A stretch of DNA of 64,000 bases, taken from contig NC_091870.1 in the NCBI RefSeq assembly GCF_019399895.1, forward strand, positions 5,935,001 through 5,999,000. The letters are read 5' to 3'. Origin of the DNA: Cardiocondyla obscurior. Its lineage: Eukaryota > Arthropoda > Insecta > Hymenoptera > Formicidae. Of the stretch, positions 1-11,000 are shown in pieces (within the stretch, counting starts at the first letter, position 1; each line of letters starts with the position of its first letter). The notes beneath the pieces were generated by a model. That model was not told the DNA's origin. It did not search any database and worked only from the letters and a program-made list of their open reading frames with translations. The translations under genes were made by a program, and so were the position numbers.

Positions 1-616
1 GGTCGAATTGCAACCTGGCGCCTAATATCGCAGTTGAGAGACAACAAACAGTGTTTCGGTCAAATCCCAATCAATATAATCAACGTTTATCAAATGTCGA
101 CCCTGAGCTTCATCAAATGGTGGAATCTTCCTTTCAGGTAATTATTGATTCTTTTATACAATTTCATAGTTCCATTGTTTTTGTCATCATTTTTATACAG
201 CAGTTTATTATACTTCACTAAAGATTTGTAGTATAATATGCTATTTATTTGCACATTTATTAATTTTATTCGTGTATTAGGGTCACATGAATACGCAATC
301 TTTTCCGACTAATGGAAATACACCATTGTCACTCATGCCATTGACGTTATTGCCGGGACAAGGGTTTGGAGCCGAATTAGCAGAAATCCCGCCAAATGAA
401 CAGAATAAAATAGATCCACCTGCGTGGGGAATGCATGATGCCGTACAAGACAAACAACATCAGGTAAAATTTTTTGCACAGTAAGATTTGATTTACAACA
501 CTTTCTTCTTCAAATCTATAATATGAAATGTTACTACGGTAAAAAGAAAAAAAAAAAGAAAAAAAAATTATGGATATTAACTTTACTTACAGGCGTGGAC
601 TAAATGGACCCATTAG
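1..616 (+). CDS. 3' end of an unrecognised gene (last three coding exons)
   Basis: Three exons join in one open frame. Exon 1-137 is read from base 3 and ends SSFQ before gtaatt. Exon 281-463 begins GHMNTQ and ends KQHQ before gtaaaa. Exon 593-616 reads AWTKWTH and then TAG. All junctions are phase 0 with good GT and AG sites. The visible 113 residues are rich in Asn, Gln and Pro and contain no domain I can name; the tail has the tryptophan-rich motifs DPPAWGMHDA and AWTKWTH. They look like the disordered C-terminal tail of a larger regulatory or RNA-binding protein whose N-terminal part lies left of the window. I do not recognise the family and assign no function. A possible polyadenylation signal AATAAA lies at 928-933. 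Confidence rests on the splice pattern, since the protein itself is low complexity. Confidence 0.6.
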
Positions 617-3236
617 GGGATAAGAACCATTCGTGCTGACACAGCTTCGACCTCTTAAATATAACATATTTTCATATTTTGGATCTGACAAAAAATGGAA
701 AAAAAAAAAAAAAAAAAAAAAAAATAGTAATAGCAATAGTTTGGACTGGATCAATATTATTTGTAGGCACATAAATTATATTACAAACTTATATTCATTC
801 AAACCCAGATTCTTAATATTGTCACACTAGAGGATAGGACGACAAATCCTTAATTATTCAACTTATTGCTATCACTAATATATCTCCCCGAGTTAATTAC
901 AGAAATGGGGTGTAATCAAGAGCGAGAAATAAAAGAAAAAAAAGAGTGAGTAACGATTAAAGAAAGCAATAGGATAATGATGGTGTAATTACTCCGGATT
1001 TGTGTCATTCTTTTCTTAATCGCACAAACTCGCATGTTTATTAATTATCGTTCAACAGAGACATCCGGCACGTTGATAAACACTAAATGATTTTCTTTTC
1101 TAGTAAAACTTAATATTCGGGACATTTTGAAATATTAAACGCCAGAATCCATCATCACAATGATTTAGACGCGTAATAATTTAAATTACATACATGAAAT
1201 TTATGTTTTGTATCAGTATTTGAATGATAAACTACAAAATTTTATTAGTGATAAATCTGCATCATTATGATATAAATTCGTGGTATTGGAAATATTTCAA
1301 ACCTAATACTTGCTAGTTCGTTCGTGATGATGATCCAGTTTAGAGATAAATTTTTATTTGAGAAAAAAAAAGAAGTTTTAAATTCAGATTCCGATTGATT
1401 TAAATTGCAAGCTATTTACGTTGAGGAGACAGCTGTGCCCTTAGTACCATATCGAACAATAGGCGATGAAAATTACTGTGTTTATTACGTAGAGCGCTGT
1501 AAAGAAATGCTGTAATCTTACGGACATGATACAATTGTGTAAATAATTGCTTCATAAAACGGGTGATTCTGATTACTTCCATGCCGTAAATTGAGAGAGT
1601 TAGTAAAGATGGTCCGGATGAAAAACCTAAAAAGATGTAAAGGAGGGAGGGATCATTAACTTCAGCGAACCTGGGCACATATTATTCTTCTTCCACCTTC
1701 TTGCACTTAAGCTTGAACTCGTCACTGTCACTGCGCTAAATCTGTCTGTCGCTTGTAAACCACCGTCTCTCTAAACTCTAAATCGTGTCCCAAGTATGTA
1801 GTAATTAGGGAGGGGGGGAAGGAGACGTAAAGAGGAGAAGCATTCTCTTTCTGTAGACTTTCGAGCGTGGATAACAAATCTGATCGCACTTGAAGATCGT
1901 CCGTTAGACGAACGACTGTATAGACCTTTTTTCATCAACGAGCGTACGTTGGTGTTGCGTTAAATCGAAGAATACGAATAAAAGTACGAAGATAATGAGC
2001 GATGTTATTTCGACCGATTTACCAGAAATAAATCGGAATTTTCGTTGTCCAGCCGTTTACATTTACATCTTTGCGTTTGTTTTGTAGGCGCGATCCTTCA
2101 TTGGATAGTTAATGATTGCCGCAGCACAAAATCACCGCTCCGTATCAGGCAGACTTATTGGACACTGATTGTCACGATTGTAGCGAATTTTTATCGAGCT
2201 AATACGCAAGATAATGTAAACCACGAAAATTCTATCACGTACCGTATACCGCGCGTAAATGACCAGGTTCTTGGAAAAAAAAAAAAAAAAGAAATCGAAT
2301 TTACGTAAGCGTTACAGGCAACGTGTCACGAATCGAAATACGCAATGTAACTAATAATATATTATATACTGAATCCTATTCAGATCAATGAATACAGTTC
2401 ATTGTAAAAGTGGTAGTGGGCCGCCAAACGCATGAGGATATTAGCCGTGCGTCCCTAGTGCGACAGTGCTATTATAATATTATTATTGCTGTGGTGGTGT
2501 AATAATGTTTATTATTATATTATGGTTATTATTACACGCAAAACGTAACTATAGGAAAAAGTAAAAAAAAAAAAAAGAAAAAGAAAAAAAAACAAAGGTA
2601 CATAGAGAGGAAGAAGAAAAAGAAAGAAATGTCATCCTTGCTATCTCGGCTGGACTTAGTAATGATATAATAATATAATATAGATACACACACACACATA
2701 TATATATACACACCTACATAAATCACATATACACATACACATACACTCGGATATATAAAATGTTCATTTCGATTGAACATTTGAAAATCTTTCTTGGTGG
2801 GGATTTCGGTAAGTGTTCAATACATAGCGACGATATACTATAATTGAAACGGTCCCCACACAACGCGCGTAAGTTTCAATGAGATAATGATGAGAATAAC
2901 GATGATAATGATGTGAAGCTCATGGAAAACGTATGAGGGCTTTTTGACCTATATTCCAGGGAGCGCTTCAATTATTCTCTAAGGATATATTGTTATAATT
3001 TAAAGCCTATTTTCAAATTTGATTTATGATAACTGCGATATATGATATAAAACTATTATATGACATATAACAATAAAGCAAATAAATAAATATAACGACG
3101 ACAAACTTATTGCGAACTTTTTTTTACTCACGTTTACTCGCCCTTGTGTCTTTTGTATTTTTTCTCAATTATATTTTTGTGCGTTACGTCCTTTTATTTT
3201 ATGCTTTATAGTTTATTCGCCGCGAAGGCTCCAAAA
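617..3236. other. 3' flank and intergenic DNA, no gene seen
   Basis: The stretch is AT-rich with long A runs (near 699-724, 2275-2290 and 2562-2592) and a CA/TA-rich microsatellite at about 2690-2750. It probably begins with the 3' untranslated region of the left-hand gene; AATAAA occurs at 928-933 and again near 3070. The short open frames here are interrupted, low in complexity and match no family I know. Confidence 0.6.
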
Positions 3237-3771
3237 ACGCAGTATTATGTGAATTAATGTTTTAATAATGCCATGTAAAAATACTGAAAATTATCGAAGC
3301 GTATCTTATCGAAATAATTACGTGAAGTAAACAAGATGACGAGTTCGTCAATCCCGAGGTTTTTCGCCGCGGAGGCTTCGAAAACGCTCGCGTAGTACTA
3401 GGAGTATAGAAAGAGTAAGTTGATAACACGGTCGGAGCCATCGTTCCCACCAACTCTATGACCACGCCCATGGCCACGCCCATTTTGTAATGGTTACTAC
3501 TGTGGGATATGTATCACAGGCGTGGTCATAGGCGTGGTGAGCGTGGTCACAGAATTGGCGGAAACGGCGACTCCGACCGTGCCACCAACTTACTCTTTCT
3601 ATACTTCTAGTACTTCGCGAGCGTTTTCGAAGCCTCCGCGACGAGAAACCTCGAGATTGACGAACTCGTCATCTCGTTTACTTCACGTAATTATTTCGAT
3701 AAGATTCGCTTCGATAATTTTTAGTATTTTTACATGGCATTATTAAAAAATTAATTCACATAATACTGCGT
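3237..3771. mobile_element. Long imperfect palindrome, MITE or foldback-like element
   Basis: The outer ends are exact inverted copies: ACGCAGTATTATGTGAATTA at 3237-3256 and its reverse complement at 3752-3771. The arms stay inverted almost to the centre near 3490-3525, so the two strands encode nearly the same spurious peptide (both contain SIIFSIFTWHY). There is no transposase. The structure fits a non-autonomous foldback or MITE-type element. A further fragment at 3212-3240 (CGCCGCGAAGGCTCC) resembles an internal segment at 3364-3378, which suggests nested or repeated insertion. Confidence 0.75.
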
Positions 3772-4714
3772 TCCCAGTGTTATAATATGGAAATGTACTG
3801 TGACAAATTACTTAAGAAGGATTTAAAAATAAGTTTTTTTTATATATTTGATTTACTACACGTTCGATTAATAATATTCAATTAATAATATATTTTAATA
3901 TATGGCAGTAGAGTGTACCCCGCAAGGGCAATAATAAAAAAAGCACCTTTATATATAATATATGGCCTATAAACTACATATGAATATAGTTTATTCATAA
4001 TATTAATTACAATCATTACAGAATTCGTGCTATGACTATGAGGCTTCAAATTATCGACGTTTGGTTTTTGCACATAACAATTCTGTTCCATCTTTTCACA
4101 GTGCGTCCCTCGTCTACTTCTGATGTCGATATTATTCATTGACAACTATCGTAATAATTGGTTATCGCAATGTACGTTTTCTTGCACAGTGTATCGATAA
4201 GATTCATCCCAAACCGAGGCACGGCTGTAATAATAAAAGGTTGCCTAACAGTCCATAGAAATCGCACCACACACACACGCGCACACGCACTACACACACA
4301 CACACGTTGGAAAAAAGAAATTAATGATAGAAAAAAATATTAAATTAACATAAAAATCAATTTTACATAATTTAATTTTCAGGTAACAAGTGCTTTATAT
4401 TTTCACCCTAACCTCTATACCTAAACCTCTAATCATTCAATAATTTACACGTTGAAACAAATTTTTATTAAATGCACTTGCATTATACACTACCTGCACC
4501 CGACTATACTTCTATCAATTTTCGTGCGTAGTACTACCAGTGAGTTCACTCTATAGTCTATGGTACATTCCAATTCAATCTGAAAGAGTATCAAATGTCT
4601 ACTTTGTTTTGAATATTTATCACGTGCACATTAATTACGAGGAATCAAACGACTCAAGAATCATCGTATTCTTCAGTTCATTTGTCAAACTGCCGTTTGT
4701 TACATTGTACAACA
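3772..4714. other. Upstream flank of the GTSF1-like gene
   Basis: AT-rich DNA with a CA-rich microsatellite at about 4266-4306. It must hold the promoter and 5' untranslated region of the zinc-finger gene that starts at 4715. No core promoter motif could be assigned with confidence and no other gene is seen. Confidence 0.5.
4266..4306. repeat. (CA)n microsatellite
   Basis: CA-rich run with a few CG interruptions, about 40 bases, 0.4 kb upstream of the GTSF1-like gene. Confidence 0.85.
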
Positions 4715-5251
4715 ATGAATATCGACGTCGACGAGATTCTTTCTTGCCCTTATAATAAATTTCATCGTATACCGCGATCGAAAATTCAACGACACATCGT
4801 AAAATGTGAAAGGGTAAGTGTCTTAGAGTTCCTATATCTTTATCGTGCGTCGAATAATCCATGAGTGAATCTGAAATTTTTTTCTTACAGAATTACCCAC
4901 CTAATTTTAAGGCTATCTGCCCATACGATGCAACTCATCGTTTAGATAAAACCGAAATTGCAGAACATGTCAACATGTGTCCTACGAGAATAGTTGTTGA
5001 AAGAAGTTACATTAAGCGTAAGTGTGCATAATACTTTTTACAAAAACTTTGTAACAGAATCTATCATTAGATTTGCTTACATTTAAATATATTTGATTTG
5101 TATTTATATTGATGAAATTTGATTAATTGAACTTGGACAATTATTTTATACAGCTATCAATTTCTGTGACGTAAATAGATCAGGACAAGACGAATCGAGT
5201 GTATCTGACTTTAATAGTTATTGGGGAAGTCGAGATGAAGATTTTGATTAA
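4715..5251 (+). CDS. Gtsf1: Gametocyte-specific factor 1 (Asterix-type), double CHHC zinc finger
   Basis: Three exons, 4715-4813, 4891-5017 and 5154-5251, join in frame (phases 0 and 1) into a 107-residue protein ending DEDFD. It carries two U11-48K-type CHHC zinc fingers with exact C-x5-H-x9-H-x3-C spacing: C11, H17, H27, C31 and C43, H49, H59, C63. The acidic Ser/Asp/Trp-containing tail (SYWGSRDEDFD) is also typical. In this family the first finger binds RNA and the protein partners PIWI-clade Argonautes. Drosophila Asterix is needed for Piwi-directed transcriptional silencing of transposons in gonad nuclei, and other paralogues stimulate PIWI slicing. Size and two-finger layout match the family. 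The start is the first ATG of the finger-coding exon. AATAAA lies at 5336-5341. Family assignment is firm; which insect paralogue it is remains open. Confidence 0.93.
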
Positions 5252-5335
5252 GTTTTATAAGTTTAAGATAACACATTCATTGATTAGTAGTTGAAAAATG
5301 TAAATGTTTTTTAATACATTTAATAATGTCAATTA

Positions 5336-5341
5336 AATAAA
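5336..5341 (+). terminator. Polyadenylation signal of the GTSF1-like gene
   Basis: Canonical AATAAA 84 bases after the stop codon at 5249-5251, in an AT-rich 3' flank. It is the first good signal downstream. Confidence 0.6.
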
Positions 5342-6801
5342 AGAGACCAATTTCTAGCTATGTTAGTCTTAAAAAATGATTTATTGAATGGAACAACTGC
5401 AAAGCAAAAGTAGAAAATAAAAATTTGGTTTCTTGAAAAAGTATATTAATTAAGACATTTAGATAAATTACTTTTTTTTTTTAAATAAAGGACAATTTTA
5501 TCTTACTTCGCAGAAATGTTTTTATTTCACATAAATTTTTGTTTATTTTTATATTTTACACTGATCCTAGTATTTACAGATATTTTTTGTGATGTGATAT
5601 TCCCATGAGTTAAGATATTATATTAAAGTGCATATGTATGTATGTACACATATGTGTAGTATGTGTGGATATATACGCACATGTGTATACATACCGAAAT
5701 TTAATATATACATGTAAAAAATAATATCAAATGTCAGTAAGATTGGACAATTTATTTTTGACTCTATATGTACAAATAGCGCATCGCATTTTATTAAATA
5801 CTTCATCTGTGTGTATGCGAGTGTAAGTATGTACCCCCTTCTTAATTATTTCACAAAGTGTACTAAAAAAATTGCTACCTAATATAGCCCTGAATACACT
5901 GTCTCAAAATTACCGAATTTTGTATCAAGTCTTTTGTCTTTCTAAAAAGATACGTCGTACCGAAGTATAACATGATATATAATATTTATCATTGAATACT
6001 AGTCACTTTTCGTATTTTTTTTTTTTTTTTTTTTTTAGACATGGCTCTTTAGAAATTTCAGACTAAATGATTTTTATGCTCAAATCATATACAACATTAT
6101 ATATCAAACTTTTAAATGTTGATGTTTAAATGTGGGTATGTTATAGCTAACTATTCTCGATTATTGAAATCACATCCGTTAATAATATTTGTTTAATACC
6201 ATCATGTATATGTTAAATATGAAGTTTATTGAAATTTATGTTTAATGACTGAATAAATGTTTTAATTATTTTAATAATAAAATATGTTTTGTTGCTATAA
6301 AAACTGTGTATGTGTGTGTGTGTGTGTGTGGGAGTATGAGACATAATACAAAAAACATTATAATCCTCAAGATAGATATAAATAAATGCAGCTATTATTG
6401 CCAAAAAAAAGTTGAATTGCAAATCAATAATATTAGTTACAACATATTTTAAATCTTTGATTAATAAACAATTTAGTATTTAAGACAGTACAATTAAAAC
6501 ATTTTACTCTTTTTAAGTATTATAATTTTTTTTTTTTTTGGAATGTTTTACATATATATTGCACAAAAGATATTAAAGTAATAATCAATGAATTATTAAA
6601 AAAAAAAAAATACAATTTGATAAAGAATAAATAAATTTATGTATAGTATATTCACATGACCACACACATATGCATTCCGGAATAAAAATTAGCAAACGGA
6701 AATATCTTTTTGTGCACATATGTACTAAAGTTATGATAAAATACACAGAAATAATGAAAATGCTTCAATTTTACTATCCAAAGTAAAATAATATTTATAT
6801 T
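5342..6801. repeat. AT-rich convergent intergenic DNA with simple repeats
   Basis: This lies between the 3' ends of the GTSF1-like gene (+) and Ube4b (-). It contains alternating TG/TA repeats at about 5630-5700, a (TG)n run at 6305-6331, and T or A runs near 6017-6037, 6529-6540 and 6599-6610. No gene is seen. Confidence 0.65.
6305..6331. repeat. (TG)n microsatellite
   Basis: About 13 TG units with one TA, in the convergent intergenic region. Confidence 0.85.
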
Positions 6802-6938
6802 GGATGCGTTCATCGAAATAACCGCTCAGCGAGCTCTTCCATCTGATTGGTGAATATTTTCAGATCTTAAAGAATATTCGAATCAGATGCAAGAGTTCAC
6901 TGGGCGCTCAATGATCGGTCGTTTCGCTGAACGCACCC
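6802..6938. mobile_element. MITE-like inverted-repeat element, 137 bp
   Basis: It begins GGATGCGTTCA and ends TGAACGCACCC. The two halves are imperfect reverse complements throughout, for example CATCTGATTGGTGAATATT against AATATTCGAATCAGATG. ATT stands on both sides (6799-6801 and 6939-6941), consistent with a 3-bp target duplication. There is no coding capacity. Confidence 0.7.
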
Positions 6939-6941
6939 ATT

Positions 6942-8049
6942 AAAAGCAAAGCGAACAATTCAGAATCTGATTCAAGCTGTTGTTGAATTAATATAAGATT
7001 TATCTGAAAAGAAATATGCACATTTTATCTTTACAAAATAGCCGAAAAATAATATTTAAAATTGTATATATAAATTGACATATGCTTTTGTACCTTTAGA
7101 GAGAAAAAAAAAGTGAAATAAAATAGTTCAATGATATTTTTACTACTATTTGTAGACGATTGCTATTAATTGTCATTCTGTGGATTGACAAATAATGTAT
7201 CACAATTTAATATATGATATCTTTAAATAGTAGTACTGCTAATCATTGAAATGTAAATCTTATGTATAGATTTTCATAGCAATGTTATTCTGTTTTTAAA
7301 TGTCGAGTTTGTGGAAGTAATATAGAAGTCATTTATATTACTAGTTTCATAATATTTTAACATTATATTTTCGCGGGATATGCATGAAACTTACCCGCTG
7401 CCACATACATCGAAAGACGTAAAAAGTAATGTACAAAAGTGGACAAACCAGTTGCAACACTTTTTTTTACGAGTTTAAAGACGCTTACGTAAATACAAAA
7501 TGAGAATCAGCATAATTTAAAATAATAAATATATTTTGCGAGTAATTGATAATAGATATCAAGAAAATTAATTTAAAAAGTTAAATTTCTCAAATGCGCA
7601 TAAGTAAAACAATTGCGGATTCTGCATTCTGTATCTAAATGCGCGTATCGAACCTTATAAAAAAAAAAGTGTTACAACTGATCTAACTACGACTGTACCT
7701 TATTTATGAATAACGTAATTTTGGATACTGACATATGGCCAGCAATTATTTACAACTTTCTAAAGTATTTTTGGAGCAATATATTGGCAGTTCGCTAGCT
7801 GCAGTCTGTGTTAATGTTTTATTGTATAAAAACTGTAAATTTATTGAGCGCAATTTTTGCACAACAACGAGATCATTGCACTATATTCATTAACTGCACT
7901 GAATCGATGCATTTGTTTGGCAGAATATATCGTGCAATATTGACAATTATGTTTGAATTATATGCCAATCTCTTTATATGTTGTATGCTAAACGCTCTGT
8001 CTTTCTTTTTACTCCTATTTACTTGCAGAATCTTCATCATTAGCACCAT
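6942..8049. other. Probable Ube4b 3' flank, no gene seen
   Basis: AT-rich DNA between the small inverted-repeat element and the Ube4b stop codon. The 3' untranslated region of Ube4b (minus strand) must run into it. The 108-residue plus-strand frame at 7808-8134 overlaps the last Ube4b exon in antisense and is a hydrophobic by-product. Confidence 0.55.
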
Positions 8050-11000
8050 TTATATATTCGTCGATTTTTTCTTTTGTTGTTTCCACACAGATATCCTTTC
8101 TTTCAAATCGAGCACTGTAATATCAATTATGTAGTAATTTAATTAAGAAAAATTAAATTTTATCGAAATAAAAATGTTAACAGTGCACTTACTTGGTGTT
8201 AGCATGTCTTCGCTAAGTGGTTGCCGACTGAAAGGATCCGTGGCACTATTGAGTAAATGTCTAATGATAACTGCCTTGTCCATAACAATACCAGATGGTA
8301 ATTTGACTGGATCCTCCATGAGAGTGTCCATCAACGGATCTCGGAATTCTTCAGGAGCATCACCGTAGTCAGCGTCGCGTGCACGATTATCTCTCGCGAT
8401 TATCGCCGCACGCTCCGCAAGCGCTATGAATCTCTCAATTTCTGTAGTAGTTTTGATCGCAGATCTTTCTAGCCTGCTCGCAGCGTCCGTGAATAACTCT
8501 TTACAAAACGAACGCTGATAAAGAAAATACGAAATCTCTTATTAATATATTTATATGCAATAAAATATAAAGGGCGTTCCACAGTAAACGGACTCTTTTT
8601 CAAGAGTAGTTAGAACTTATCGATTTACAGTTTACTATGGAACGTCCTATATAAATGAGTAGAAAGACACTAACTTCGTCACTGGCTAAAGCAGCCGCGA
8701 AATTATCACAGTCAAGATGTAAATATATGTCAATCAATTGGCTGAGTAACATCCTTGGTTGCCACCCATATTTCTGCGGTTTTCTCACTCTCAGATTTTT
8801 ACACTTAGGTCCGCACAGTTGTTGCAAATTAAAATTTAGCATGGCACACAATCGCCCGACTAATTCCGGTCGGAGGAATGGTTCCTTAATGTCGACCGTT
8901 AGATAGTGAAACATTGCAACTGTTTCCTTGGCTAATGTAAGATAGGATCTGGCTTGTCTCTCGTCCGCTGCCAGTTGCCTCGTTCTAGATTGCTGTTGCT
9001 CCTGGGATAGCGCGCCCCACGCGTTAGCAGTATCTGACATAAGTTCTTGTACCTCGTGTATGCGTTTTAGAGATTCCAAACTTTCGTCAAGTAAGAAAGT
9101 GGTGTCGTTCATCAACATATTGATAAACTTGACAAATTGCTTGCCGTTATTGCTTTCATTGACGATGGAGGCTCGATGTACCGGACTATCCCACATCGAT
9201 TTTAAGATCAAACTTATATGATAACGTATTGAAAATTTGTCATAAAACTCGGAACTGGAGCCAGTAGTTTCAACATCGGTGTAAAATTTCATGAGATATG
9301 ATGCTAGAAGTGTCTTGGATATAGGATGCGCCATGACTTTATCATGAAGAGTTTCTGTTCTTCCCTGCAGAAAATATGCAGTTATTGATATAATAATATA
9401 AAATTACAAAACAATTAAAAGAAAAAAAGAAAAAAAAAATACAAAGTTTCATCACAGGCTTACCTGAACACTAGGATTTATCACAAAAAGGACCTCGATA
9501 ATTTTTGCGATTAGATACGGATTTCGTATACAATGTGGCGTACAAACGACGACCAATAACCACGTAATAAGTGAATTATCCATATTACTTGCCACTACTC
9601 CGGGACAAAACCTACAAATAAATAATTACAATTATAAATAAGTCACATGTATTACGTAATTATAAAATTTAATCGTGCTACACAAACTTACTGGAGTGTG
9701 AATAATAAAAACTCCGCTATATCTTCCACGTACCATTCCGGTAGTGCGGTAAATTTGCACGTAACTTCCTGAGGAAGAGGGAGTTTAGGGAGAGGATTAC
9801 CTGGAGAGGTCTGTGTCAGGAGACTTAACAAAATCTCGGCCACAGATATATAAAAGTGTAAGCATCTTCTTAAAAAGACGGGATCTATCAGACCTGCGTC
9901 TGCGCACGATTTGGATTTAACTAATCGCTTCAACTGCTGTTTCCATTGCTTAATTAAGTTTTTGTTATGCTCCGCGAAGGGACTCTCTTTCCACTGGGGT
10001 TCCGTAGCTTGCAGTTCGTCGAGCATTTTCTGTAAGTCGCGTAACGCCCGTAATTTTCTCTGATACTTTTGCAATGCAGGTAATAGCGCGATATGATGGC
10101 AATGCAATGTCAAAAACCAGCACTGAGTCGGAAACTTCGATTCTGTCCATTTATGCGTCTTTTCTAGATGCTTTTGCCATTCTGCGACCTCCTGCGAAGT
10201 AAGCTTCAGTCTTGTGTCGTTCTTTATGTCGACAAAACTGGAAGAATGAAATGGATATAGCGGATCTACAGTGTCCAATTTGATTTTCACAGAGAGCATT
10301 TGTAAGACCGATAACAGATTCAACATAAATCCATCTCCAGCTAGAGAAAACTCCTCGGTCTGTATTTGCGCACGTTTTTCATTAAGACGTAATAACGCAG
10401 CTAAATACGTTAAAGTAACATCGCGGCAGTTGCTGTTCGCAAGTATCGCGTGAAACATTTTGTGCAAAGATGTTCTAGTACTTTCCAATTCTTGCTGCAA
10501 GGCTAAGTTCACCGATTTGTCCGTGACGGGATCCCCGCTGAAGAACTTTTCTGCTACTTTGGGTTGTTCTTCAGCAAATACCGATACCGAGAGAAACGGT
10601 CCTAAAAACGAGGTCCTTGTAAGTTCTCTGCCGGCAGCTGACGTCATAATATTCGGCAAGAATTGCACTTGAAGCGTGATCAGACGGCATATTGGACGTA
10701 TGTTGCCGCTTGGTCCACAGCGAATCTCTATCAGCTCCTCCAACGCTTCGATTGGTCTTCTATGTGTATTACCGATCAAACTTGCCTGCTGCATCGAGAG
10801 ATACAAGCCTTGCAAGACTGGATTAAATATTTTCATAAATGTGCTTGGATTCGTATGTGTTCTAGCTACGAGCTCGTGAAGATAGCCTCGAGGTAAGCTT
10901 TGCGATAATATCGGATAGAGAAGATAAGTAGTGCACATAGGAATAACTGAAGTTTGACAAATGCCAACCAATCCTTGTAGAACGAGACTGGAGTACTGAA

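Noticed and set aside
2045..2308. 87-codon plus-strand frame
   Set aside because: It ends in a poly-Lys run from an A tract and has no coding features.
3262..3746. Two similar 73-74-codon frames on opposite strands
   Set aside because: They are mirror images produced by the palindromic repeat, not genes.
7808..8134. 108-codon hydrophobic plus-strand frame
   Set aside because: It overlaps the last Ube4b exon in antisense and is low in complexity; a shadow of AT-rich DNA.
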